DNA from: Paraburkholderia acidicola
GTDB taxonomy: Bacteria; Pseudomonadota; Gammaproteobacteria; Burkholderiales; Burkholderiaceae
Reading direction: 5' to 3'
NCBI RefSeq assembly: GCF_002362315.1
Contig: NZ_MTZV01000006.1
Coordinates: forward strand, 2,666,001 to 2,730,000
DNA length: 64,000 bases
Below, piece after piece: positions 34,794-42,639 of this stretch. Below the pieces are notes generated by a model. That model searched no databases. It saw only the letters and a list, made by a program, of their open reading frames with translations, and was not told the DNA's origin. Each line of letters opens with the position of its first letter. Within the stretch, counting starts at the first letter, position 1. The position numbers were made by a program, and so were the translations under genes.

Positions 34794-36077
34794 TCAGCAA
34801 TGCTCCAGCGCATTCGACAGATCGGCGATCAGATCATCCGGATGTTCGAGTCCGACGGAGACGCGAATCAATCCCTCAGACACGCCCGCTGCCGCGCGCG
34901 CCGCAATCGGCACACCGGAATGTGTCGTCGACGCCGGATGACAGATCAGCGACTCCGTGCCACCCAGACTCACCGCAGACTTGAACAGCGTCAGACCATT
35001 GATAAACCTGAACGCCTGTTCACGACCCCCATCCAGCACAAACGCAAACGTCGATCCCGGTCCCGTACATTGACGTCGATACACTGCCTGGTACGCGGGA
35101 TCATCGTTCAGTTCGGAGTGCAGCACCTTAACCGGCCGATGCGGATTGTCCGCGAGCCATCGCGCGACGGCGGTGCCGCTACGCGCAGCGGCTTCCATCC
35201 GCAGCACGAGCGTTTCCATTGAACGCGTGATCATCCACGACGAGTGCGGATCGAGCTGCGAGCCGAGCGAGCTGCGAATCCCGCGCACCTTGGTGACGAG
35301 GGCGCGTGTGCCTGTCACGCCGCCCGCAACCAGGTCGCTATGTCCGCCGACATACTTCGTCAGCGAATACACGCACAGGTCGATGCCTTGCTTGACCGGC
35401 TTCTGATACAGCGGTCCGAGCATCGTGTTGTCGCACACCGAAAGCGGACGATAACCGTGACGCGTTTCGAAGGCATCGATCTCGCGACGCAGTCCTTCGA
35501 GATCGAACAACGCGTTGGTCGGATTGGCCGGCGTCTCGATGTAGCACATGCGCACGTGGCCTCTTTTCGCGGCGGCTTCGAGTGCGTCGCGAATCGCATC
35601 TGTCGAGAGACCGTCGTCGATCACCTGCGACGTGATGCCCCATTCGGGAAGAAACTTCGAGATCAGTGTTTCGGTGCCGCCGTATAGCGGGGCGGATTGC
35701 ACGACGCAGTCGCCAGGGCGCAGAAATGCCAGCAGGACCGCTGCAATCGCTGACATGCCGCTCGATGTCACCACGGCAGATTCGGAGCCGTCCAGCAACG
35801 CGAGCCGGTCCTCGACGATCTCGAGATTCGGGTGATTGAAACGGCTATAGACGAGCCCCGCGCTTTCGCCTTCGGGAGAGGGCTTGCGACCGGACACCAT
35901 ATCGAAGAAGTCGGCGCCGTCCTCCGCGGTGCGGAACGCGAACGTCGATGTCAGAAACACAGGCGGCTTGACCGAGCCTTCCGAGAGGAAGGGATCGTAT
36001 CCATACGACATCATCTGTGTCTCGGGATGCAGATCGCGGCCGGCGATCGTGCGCTTATGGTAGTTGCGATAGGCCAT
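34794..36077 (-). CDS. Cys/Met-metabolism PLP enzyme (cystathionine gamma-synthase / methionine gamma-lyase type)
   Basis: This 427-residue PLP enzyme has the family blocks YSRFNHPN, SSGMSAIAAVLLAF, and the PLP-binding Lys in YSLTKYVGGHSDLVAGG, with HSELNDDPAY and SLGGTESLICHPASTTHS near the end. The reaction (gamma-synthase, beta-lyase or gamma-lyase) cannot be fixed from motifs alone. ATG 36077 has GGAG upstream. An AraC regulator lies just upstream on the same strand (36 bp gap), so the two may form one operon. Confidence 0.88.
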   Translation of the reverse strand: MAYRNYHKRTIAGRDLHPETQMMSYGYDPFLSEGSVKPPVFLTSTFAFRTAEDGADFFDMVSGRKPSPEGESAGLVYSRFNHPNLEIVEDRLALLDGSESAVVTSSGMSAIAAVLLAFLRPGDCVVQSAPLYGGTETLISKFLPEWGITSQVIDDGLSTDAIRDALEAAAKRGHVRMCYIETPANPTNALFDLEGLRREIDAFETRHGYRPLSVCDNTMLGPLYQKPVKQGIDLCVYSLTKYVGGHSDLVAGGVTGTRALVTKVRGIRSSLGSQLDPHSSWMITRSMETLVLRMEAAARSGTAVARWLADNPHRPVKVLHSELNDDPAYQAVYRRQCTGPGSTFAFVLDGGREQAFRFINGLTLFKSAVSLGGTESLICHPASTTHSGVPIAARAAAGVSEGLIRVSVGLEHPDDLIADLSNALEHC

Positions 36078-36113
36078 TGATGGCTCCACTTGAGATTGTA
36101 CGGTTCGGCGTTT

Positions 36114-37112
36114 TTAGTCGACCGCCGCTACATCCTGCGCGCGCACTGCGCCCGGCGATTGTCCCACGACGCGCTTGAAGGCGCGGCTAAAAGCTGCGAG
36201 CGAACCGTACCCGAGGCGATAGGCAACCGTTTCGATCGATTCGCGATCGCGCGTGATCCATTGCGATGCGAGACGCATGCGCAATTCGGTCAGATAGCGC
36301 ACCGGTGTCATGCCGGTTGCTGCCAGAAAACGTTCGGCGAACACGGAGCGCGAGTGGCCCATTTCGGAGGCCAGTTCTGCGACCGTCCAGTTGCGGCCCG
36401 GATCGCGATGCAGCGCGACGATCGCACGACCGAGGCGCGGATCGCGCAGGGCCTGCACCCAGCCCGTTGCGTCGCCGCAGCCGCATTCGACCCAGCCGCG
36501 CACGATGAACGCGGCGATGACATCCGCGAGCCGCGCAAGGATGCCGGCGAAGCCCGCCCGTTCGGCGCAGGATTCGCGCTCCATCGCATCGAGCATCGGT
36601 CGGATCTCGGGGTAGCGTTCGAGCAGCGTGCCGACATGCATGACCTCGGGCATCGCCGTGACGAGCGGCTGCATGCCGCCCAGATCGAGCTCCATGCAGC
36701 CGCTGAAGATCAGTGCGTCGTCGGCGTCGGTGGCTGCTTCGCTTTCGTCAGTTCCTTCGGCAGCAGGGCTTGCCGCAGTCGCGGTGTCGATCTGGGTCAC
36801 GGAATCGCATAACTGCGCGGTTTCGAACGCCGAGATCGAGCGGGTCGGTACGTCCAGTGCGGAGAGCAGTTCGTGCGCGGCGCCGTGCGGCAGCAGCAGC
36901 GCGTCGCCGGCTTCGAGCTGGTAAGTCTCGCTGGCCGTGCGCAGGACAACCGGTCCGCGGCCGACAAAGTGAAACTGGGCCCGCCCCGGCACAGTACCGA
37001 AGCTGATGCCGAACGGGCGTGCGACCTGAATGCGCCGGTAGCGGACGCCAAAGAGGCGCATACCGAGCAGCAGATCGCTGATGAGGTCGTGGGAATCGGA
37101 TTGCTGCGGCAT
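36114..37112 (-). CDS. AraC-family regulator (cupin_6 type)
   Basis: This 332-residue regulator has an N-terminal cupin_6 sensor (GRAQFHFVGRGPVVLRT, EAGDALLLPHGAAHELL), a low-complexity Ala/Glu/Asp linker around 110-135, and a C-terminal HTH pair (ELASEMGHSRSVFAERFLAATG, VAYRLGYGSLAAFSRAFKRVVG). AGGTGA precedes ATG 37112. It faces an MFS exporter gene across 163 bp and may regulate it as well as the PLP enzyme downstream. Confidence 0.9.
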   Translation of the reverse strand: MPQQSDSHDLISDLLLGMRLFGVRYRRIQVARPFGISFGTVPGRAQFHFVGRGPVVLRTASETYQLEAGDALLLPHGAAHELLSALDVPTRSISAFETAQLCDSVTQIDTATAASPAAEGTDESEAATDADDALIFSGCMELDLGGMQPLVTAMPEVMHVGTLLERYPEIRPMLDAMERESCAERAGFAGILARLADVIAAFIVRGWVECGCGDATGWVQALRDPRLGRAIVALHRDPGRNWTVAELASEMGHSRSVFAERFLAATGMTPVRYLTELRMRLASQWITRDRESIETVAYRLGYGSLAAFSRAFKRVVGQSPGAVRAQDVAAVD

Positions 37113-37275
37113 AGATGTCACCTACGAAGTCACCTTCAAAGCCCCGGGCTGTGTGGTCAGCATCGGTTCCGGACGATAGATCAAGAATAGCGGATTTTAT
37201 GCCATAGACCGTCCTGCCGCTTATCCTTACACTGTGCCCTCATCGAGTAAACCCGTATTCGGAGCGCAACGAAGC

Positions 37276-38484
37276 ATGGACACCACTATCCAGGTCGCGG
37301 AGGCCTTATCGGTCGAGCAGGACGAGAAACCGGCGTGGGGCGCCGTCTTTTCAATGACTCTCGGCGTGTTCGCCCTGGTCACGGCGGAATTTCTGCCAGC
37401 CAGCCTGTTGACGCCGATCGCGTCGAGCCTCGGCGTGACCGAGGGCGTAGCGGGGCAGGCGGTCACGATGACCGCAGCCGTCGCACTCGTCACGAGCCTG
37501 CTGACCGCCACAGTGACGCGCGCCATCGACAGGCGGCGCGTGTTGCTTGCATTCACGGTGCTGTTGATCGCGTCGAACCTGCTCGTCGGTTTCGCCACCA
37601 GCCTGCCGGCTGTCCTGATCGGGCGTGTGCTGCTTGGCGTGGCGCTCGGTGGCTTCTGGACGATGTCGGCGGCGACGGCGATGCGACTCGTTCCCCCAGC
37701 GATGGTGCCGCGCGCGCTGTCGATTATCTTCAGTGGCGTGTCGGTCGCGACGATTGCTGCCGCGCCGCTCGGCAGCTACTTCGGCAATCTGATCGGCTGG
37801 CGCAGCGTGTTTCTGATCGCGGCCGCGCTGGGCCTGCTCGCGCTGGTCTGGCAGGCCGCCACTTTGCCGAAGATGGCGCCGAACGGAGCGACGCGTCTGC
37901 GCACGCTGATCGACGTGCTGATGCGACCGACGGTCGGGCTCGGCATGCTCGCCACGATCCTCGTGTTCACCGGGCATTTCGCGTTCTTCACCTACCTGCG
38001 GCCGTTTCTGGAGACCGTGTCGGGTGTCGGTGTGAACGGCCTGTCGGGGATCCTGCTGGGCTACGGCGTGGCGAATTTCGTTGGTACGTCGCTGGCTGGC
38101 CGACTGCTCGAACGCAACCTGCGAATGACGTTGATTGCGATGCCGGCGGCGATGATCTTGATCGGTGTGGCGCTCGTGAGCCTGGGGCGCGCACCGGTCG
38201 CCGATGCGGTGTTGATCGCGCTATGGGGCGTGGCGTTCGGCGGTGTGCCGGTGGCCTGGTCCACGTGGGTCACGCGGACCGTACCCGACGAGGCAGAAAG
38301 TGCGGGTGGTCTGATTGTCGCGGCCGTTCAGCTCGCGATTGCAACGGGCGCGGCAGTGGGCGGCGTCGTGTTCGACGCGAGCGGAGCGAAGGGTGTGTTC
38401 ATGGGAAGCGCCGCGGTGCTGGTCGTGGCCGTGCTTGCGATACTGTCCGGTGTGCCGGCCAATGCGGCGGCACACCGGGGATAA
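37276..38484 (+). CDS. MFS transporter, DHA1 exporter type
   Basis: This 402-residue inner-membrane protein has about 12 transmembrane helices. ALVTAEFLPASLLTPIASSLGV and GRVLLGVALGGFWTMSAATAMRLVP match the NepI/purine-ribonucleoside and arabinose-efflux branch of the DHA1 drug:H+ antiporters. ATG 37276 is preferred to an earlier in-frame start at 37234. Divergent from the AraC gene. Confidence 0.88.
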   Translation: MDTTIQVAEALSVEQDEKPAWGAVFSMTLGVFALVTAEFLPASLLTPIASSLGVTEGVAGQAVTMTAAVALVTSLLTATVTRAIDRRRVLLAFTVLLIASNLLVGFATSLPAVLIGRVLLGVALGGFWTMSAATAMRLVPPAMVPRALSIIFSGVSVATIAAAPLGSYFGNLIGWRSVFLIAAALGLLALVWQAATLPKMAPNGATRLRTLIDVLMRPTVGLGMLATILVFTGHFAFFTYLRPFLETVSGVGVNGLSGILLGYGVANFVGTSLAGRLLERNLRMTLIAMPAAMILIGVALVSLGRAPVADAVLIALWGVAFGGVPVAWSTWVTRTVPDEAESAGGLIVAAVQLAIATGAAVGGVVFDASGAKGVFMGSAAVLVVAVLAILSGVPANAAAHRG

Positions 38485-38505
38485 GCTTCACTGCTAGCGT
38501 TGCGG

Positions 38506-39009
38506 CTAGTCGTCGGCGAGGTCTGGCGACCCTTGCGGGTAAGCACCTTTCGAAGACGTATCCATCGCGCCTGGCATCGCCGATGCAGCCACAAGCGCGC
38601 CGCGACAATCGCCGATGATTGTCGCGATGCGGTCGGCGACATCGCCTGGCACTGTGTCATTGCCGCAATCGCAGATGATCGTTGCGAGCTGGTCGGCGAC
38701 GTCGCCCAGTACCGGATCGCCGCCCTTCGCGTGGGCCGTGTGGGCGTGTTCCCAGATCGACGTCAGTTCGTGTATCAATGCCGGCGAGATGCCGTGACAA
38801 GGTGCGCTTCGTCCGGCGCCACGCTGGCTGACCGACGCACGTATCGCGCCCTCGGCCCGCATCAGACTGGTAAAAGGATCCGCCAGCGCGGTGCTGCTGT
38901 GCGAGCGCGATGGTGCAGCCCGCAGGCCGCTTACTTTCCTGACCTTGCTCGCCATCGGCCGCGATTCAGCGCGACGGCTCGCAGCGGGCCAGCGTAGTTT
39001 CTCAACCAT
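38506..39009 (-). CDS. Hypothetical protein with two 20-residue repeats
   Basis: This 167-residue product from ATG 39009 has a strong GGAGG six bases upstream. It is basic at the N-terminus (VEKLRWPAASRRAESRP) and has a tandem repeat near the C-terminus: GDVADQLATIICDCGN and GDVADRIATIIGDCRG. At DNA level this is two adjacent 60-bp units (38601-38660 and 38661-38720). No known family recognised. Its start overlaps the stop of the small gene at 39002-39208, so the two are translationally coupled. Coding status is supported by start signal and overlap, not by homology. Confidence 0.45.
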   Translation of the reverse strand: MVEKLRWPAASRRAESRPMASKVRKVSGLRAAPSRSHSSTALADPFTSLMRAEGAIRASVSQRGAGRSAPCHGISPALIHELTSIWEHAHTAHAKGGDPVLGDVADQLATIICDCGNDTVPGDVADRIATIIGDCRGALVAASAMPGAMDTSSKGAYPQGSPDLADD

Positions 39010-39208
39010 GATGACCTCCATGGGGAAGCCGGGTTTCCGGTACAGCCGGTTGGCAGGCCATAGCCGGAAATCGAGTCGGTGCTGAATCGATGTACCGCTG
39101 CGGCAGGCGGCTCGTCTGCTCTCTATGCACCGGCCGCAGACGCGCGACCCAACCCGAGCTGGACGTCACTCCGCGGTTCCGAGCTTGCCGTAGAACACGG
39201 GCAGCCAT
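39002..39208 (-). CDS. Small protein of 68 residues (MAARVLRQA-type start)
   Basis: ATG 39208 with TGAGGAGC upstream. The product starts MAARVLRQARNRG and ends LPHGGHHG; basic, with a His/Gly tail, no membrane segment. The ribosome-binding region and first nine codons match the small gene at 14032-13877, and a hairpin lies upstream in both cases. It overlaps the next gene by 8 bp (ATGGTTGA). Function unknown. Confidence 0.45.
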   Translation of the reverse strand: MAARVLRQARNRGVTSSSGWVARLRPVHREQTSRLPQRYIDSAPTRFPAMACQPAVPETRLPHGGHHG

Positions 39209-39246
39209 GGTGTAGCTCCTCAAAAATCATCCGTGGTGAGGTCGAT

Positions 39247-39267
39247 GCGGGTGTTCGCAACACCTGC
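39247..39267 (-). promoter_or_regulatory. Hairpin upstream of small-gene pair
   Basis: A 9-bp stem (one G-T pair) with a 3-base loop, GCGGGTGTT-CGC-AACACCTGC, ends 38 bases before ATG 39208. On the minus strand the following stretch (CACCCGCATCGACCTCACCA) is clearly related to that after the hairpin at 14095-14128. Confidence 0.5.
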
Positions 39268-39315
39268 GTCGGTCGTTCTGGTTTCTCTGCTCTCGTGCTG
39301 TCTCAAGTCGTCGCG

Positions 39316-40584
39316 TCAGGTGTTTTCAGGCAGCGAGCCCAACGGACCCGCCGTGCGCTCACCGGTTGCAGGCCCGGTGTAGGGCTGACCCGAAATCCGC
39401 ATGGCCACCGCGGTCGCAACGGTGCTTGCATACACGTTCAGTGCGGTACGTCCCATGTCGAAGAATGCGTCGATGCCGAGAATCAGCAGCACGGCTTCAG
39501 CCGGCAACCCGACCGCCGAGAGAATCGCGGTGATGGCAACGATGGCACCCGACGGAACGTTGGCTGCGCCGTCGATCGTAATGATGGTCAACACGACGAT
39601 GGTGAACATCACCGGCCAGCTCCACACCAGGTGATAGGCGTCCGCCAGATAACCGACGGCGAGCGCGGTATACAGCACCGCGCCATCGCGATTGAAGATG
39701 TACGAAAGCGGCAGGATCGTCGACGCGACGGACTGCGGAACGCCCATTTCCGTCAAGCGCTTCAGATGCACGGGGAAGGTGATTTCCGAGGAGCGCGTGC
39801 TGAATGCGAGGATCAGCGGTTCGCTGACCTGCTTGATGACCGCGCGCGGCGACAGGCCGATCACCTTGAGGATCAGCGTGAGCACGATGGCGAGGACCGC
39901 CATGCCGAGATACGCGATACCGAGCAGCTTGATCAGCGGCGTGATCGCGGATACGCCTTTCGATGCCAGCAACCAGGCAATGCTGGCAAACACGGCGAAC
40001 GGCGACAGCGCGATGATCCATTCGATCATCTTGAACAGCGCGGCCAGAAACGATTCGAGCACGGCCACGAGCGGCGCCGCGCGATCTTCGACCACCGAGA
40101 GCGCCGATCCCAGCAACACGCCGAAGACAAGCACCGGCAATGCATTACCTTCGACCAGCGCACCGACGATATTCGCCGGCACCATATCCACGAGGAACTT
40201 CGTCCAGTCGATACCGGCCGCGAGGTTCGCGGGCATCGCCGCGGTCTCTGCGAGGCTGGCGCCCAGACCGGGACGGAACAGCAGGTTGAGCCCGAGTCCC
40301 AGCGAGCTCGCCAGCAGCGTCATGATCACGAAAAAGACGATGCTCCAGAGGGCGGTCTTGCCGAGGTGCCCACGCTGCACGCCGGCCCGAAACGTCCCCA
40401 GCGTGACGGATAAGAGAATCAACGGCATGACGACCATCTTGATGCCATGCGCGAAAAGCGTGGAGATAAACGCGAGCTTCGTGCTGATCCCCGGCACAAA
40501 GAGTCCAAAGACGATGCCAAGCGCGAGCCCCGCCAGCATTTGCAACGGCATTGATATTCTTTTTTGTTTATTTGGTAGATTCAT
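39316..40584 (-). CDS. Dicarboxylate/amino acid:cation symporter (DAACS family)
   Basis: This 422-residue transporter of the GltP/DctA family has the serine-rich loop AFSTRSSEITFPVHLKRL. The motif region carries NRDGAVLYTALAVGY, and later TIITIDGAANVPSGAIVAI and ILGIDAFFDMGRTALNVY with the substrate-binding Asp/Asn residues. Glutamate/aspartate or C4-dicarboxylates are likely. Its start overlaps the end of the GntR gene by 17 bp; both are on the minus strand, so the regulator leads the operon. Confidence 0.92.
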   Translation of the reverse strand: MNLPNKQKRISMPLQMLAGLALGIVFGLFVPGISTKLAFISTLFAHGIKMVVMPLILLSVTLGTFRAGVQRGHLGKTALWSIVFFVIMTLLASSLGLGLNLLFRPGLGASLAETAAMPANLAAGIDWTKFLVDMVPANIVGALVEGNALPVLVFGVLLGSALSVVEDRAAPLVAVLESFLAALFKMIEWIIALSPFAVFASIAWLLASKGVSAITPLIKLLGIAYLGMAVLAIVLTLILKVIGLSPRAVIKQVSEPLILAFSTRSSEITFPVHLKRLTEMGVPQSVASTILPLSYIFNRDGAVLYTALAVGYLADAYHLVWSWPVMFTIVVLTIITIDGAANVPSGAIVAITAILSAVGLPAEAVLLILGIDAFFDMGRTALNVYASTVATAVAMRISGQPYTGPATGERTAGPLGSLPENT

Positions 40585-41230
40585 GTTGCGTCCGGATTAA
40601 ATTAATTCGTGCATCAGTTGCATCGACGATGTGATTCCACATATGCCGGCGTGCTTCTTCCGCCTCTTTCGCCTTGATTGCTTTATAGATATTCAGATGC
40701 TCCAGCGTTCCGCGCCGCACCGTGGCCGCGTCGTGGTGCTGCAGTTCGTTGAGCGCCGGTCCCGTCTGCGCCCGCAGTACCTTGTACGTGGTGAACAGTC
40801 GTTCGTTTCGGCAGGCGGCGAACATCTCCTGATGGAATACCCAGCCGTGGCGCTGCTCGGCCATTACGTTGGTCGATTGCTGTTCGAGCAGCCGCAGCAG
40901 TTCTTCCACTGCGTGGTTCAGTCCTTCGGTTGGGCCGTTCGCTGCCGCGAGGTAGGCGGCTGTGCTCTCGAGAGCAAGGCGTACCTCGAAAATTTCGCGT
41001 AGATCGTTGGTAGTCGGCGCGGTGACGTAGGTTCCTTTTTTGGGGATGGCCTCGACCAGCCCTTCGACGATCAGGCGTTGTATCGCAGACCGGACGGGCG
41101 TGTGTCCTAGCATCAGGTTGTCGGCTATGCTGCGTGGCGACACGGGATCTCCCGGCGCCAGCCGCCCATCGAGTATCCGCGAGCGAATCTGGATGTAGGC
41201 AGACTGGGTATCGGATTGTGGCACGTCCAT
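40568..41230 (-). CDS. GntR-family regulator, FCD (FadR) subfamily
   Basis: This 220-residue regulator has an N-terminal winged HTH (GDPVSPRSIADNLMLGHTPVRSAIQRL, IPKKGTYV) and a C-terminal all-helical FCD domain (FEVRLALESTAAYLAA, HQEMFAACRNERLF). FCD regulators sense small organic acids and usually repress. It is the first gene of the operon with the symporter and probably controls it. Confidence 0.92.
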   Translation of the reverse strand: MDVPQSDTQSAYIQIRSRILDGRLAPGDPVSPRSIADNLMLGHTPVRSAIQRLIVEGLVEAIPKKGTYVTAPTTNDLREIFEVRLALESTAAYLAAANGPTEGLNHAVEELLRLLEQQSTNVMAEQRHGWVFHQEMFAACRNERLFTTYKVLRAQTGPALNELQHHDAATVRRGTLEHLNIYKAIKAKEAEEARRHMWNHIVDATDARINLIRTQHESTK

Positions 41231-41569
41231 CTTCTGAGATCTCAGTGGAGTTTTTCACACGGATGGCAAAAGGATTTGCAGAGATGATTACGCTCTTGGG
41301 AACAACGTGCAACTGTTATTTGAGCCCGAAAAAGCCGTTCCAGGAATAACGGGCGTGTGTTGATTTAAAGCGCATAGCGTTGGGGTATCCGCCAGGTTTG
41401 TTAGCGATACCAGCACGTGCGTATTGAATACTGCGGGATACTGCGGCATGACGTACGCACGGTCGTCGACGCGAATTCTGTATGTGCGGATCACCTGAAT
41501 CATCTTGCTGAATTGTTAAAATACGCGTAAAAGCGCGGTTAATTTTGTTTGATGGCAGGGACTCCCGTT
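41231..41569. other. Intergenic region with a doubtful 71-codon frame
   Basis: This 339-bp stretch separates divergent genes. A minus-strand frame 41503-41288 (MIQVIRTYRIRVDDRAYV start) has fair codon use but no clear ribosome-binding site and no homology I recognise. I do not call it a gene. Promoters of both neighbours must lie here. Confidence 0.4.
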
Positions 41570-42055
41570 ATGTCATTTGATCGATCGCTTTTCTCTATCC
41601 GTTCCGTTTCCGCCGAACGGGTTTTTCCGCTTCGAAGCACGATCCTGCTGGACGGCAATACCGAGGCTAGCCATTTTCGCGGTGACCGCGAGACGTCGAC
41701 CCTGCATCTGGCCGTGTATGAGGAGGATGCAATCGTTGCTGTTGCAACCGTATGTCAGGAAGCGTTTCCAGGTTCGCCAGGCGACACTGCCTGGCGATTG
41801 CGCGGCGTCGCCGTCGAGCCGAAGTGGCAGGGATACGGTCTCGGCCGGCTGATGATCAAACTGTGCATCGATCACGCACAACATAACGGTGGCCGGCTGG
41901 TCTGGTGCACCGCACGAGAAAGCGCGCGGGGATTCTACGATTCGATCGGGTTTGCTTCGTCGTCGCCGCCGTTCACGCTGCCGTCAAGAGCCGGTGTGTT
42001 GTTCTATGAAATGCATTACGTGCTTCCGGGCAAACCTGCACCGGACGTCGAGTGA
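41570..42055 (+). CDS. GNAT acetyltransferase
   Basis: This 161-residue acetyltransferase has the acetyl-CoA loop VEPKWQGYGLGRLMIK and the late ARGFYDSIGFASSS segment. ATG 41570 has AGGGA upstream and is preferred to ATG 41552. The substrate is unknown. It stands alone. Confidence 0.85.
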   Translation: MSFDRSLFSIRSVSAERVFPLRSTILLDGNTEASHFRGDRETSTLHLAVYEEDAIVAVATVCQEAFPGSPGDTAWRLRGVAVEPKWQGYGLGRLMIKLCIDHAQHNGGRLVWCTARESARGFYDSIGFASSSPPFTLPSRAGVLFYEMHYVLPGKPAPDVE

Positions 42056-42639
42056 GCTGCGTTTGCGTTGCAACCGCAGGTTAAAAAAATGTAAAAAAAT
42101 ATCGGTAGAAACGCTGTCTTCTGACGATTGAGTGCGGCAAAAGGACCCCAGGGCTTTCCTGCGATAAACAGACCGATCTGCTTACGGCGAAACCCACGCT
42201 TTACTTCCGGCTTTCAGCGAGAAAACGGCCGCCCTCATCATCGCTTTCATTCCGCGTATTTTACAATTCGCCACTACCTCGCGCTCCTCAAATTGACAAT
42301 TGCATGCGTCGATTTACGCATTGCGCATGTCATGCCGCCGACACGGAGGCACTTGCTCTGGCCCGTCTCAGCCCTGCAATACGCGGCGCGCCTGCGATCC
42401 GACAGCAACCGCCGACAGTGACAAAAATTGCTGCGCCGCATTGCGCCGTTTACTGAATTGGCTAAATTCGGTAATTCTGAATTGTTTAGTAAATTGAATA
42501 AACAAATCACGGTAAAAGAGTCGCCGTTGACACGAACGATTTAATACGTCTAGACTCGCTTACGCCATCTTTCCGGCTGTCAGAACAGATAATGTTTAGG
42601 ATGTCTACTAAACAATAATTGCAAAATAAGGAGACGATT
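42056..42639. other. AT-rich non-coding region upstream of first GH92 gene
   Basis: 584 bp without a supported gene. It is clearly AT-richer than its surroundings, especially 42425-42640. A TTGACA at 42293-42298 has only a poor -10 (ACGCAT) at 17 bp. AAGGAG lies just before the GTG start at 42640. Such long AT-rich leaders often bind regulators or nucleoid proteins; nothing specific is visible. Confidence 0.5.

Noticed and set aside
37335..38618. 427-codon plus-strand frame inside the MFS gene
   Set aside because: Out-of-frame shadow of a clear transporter; Arg/Gly-rich with no domain.
38500..38997. 165-codon plus-strand frame opposite the repeat protein
   Set aside because: The minus-strand reading has a strong GGAGG and overlaps its upstream gene; the plus-strand one has neither.
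39079..40413. 444-codon plus-strand open frame
   Set aside because: Antisense to the dicarboxylate symporter; composition is Arg/Gln/His-rich shadow.
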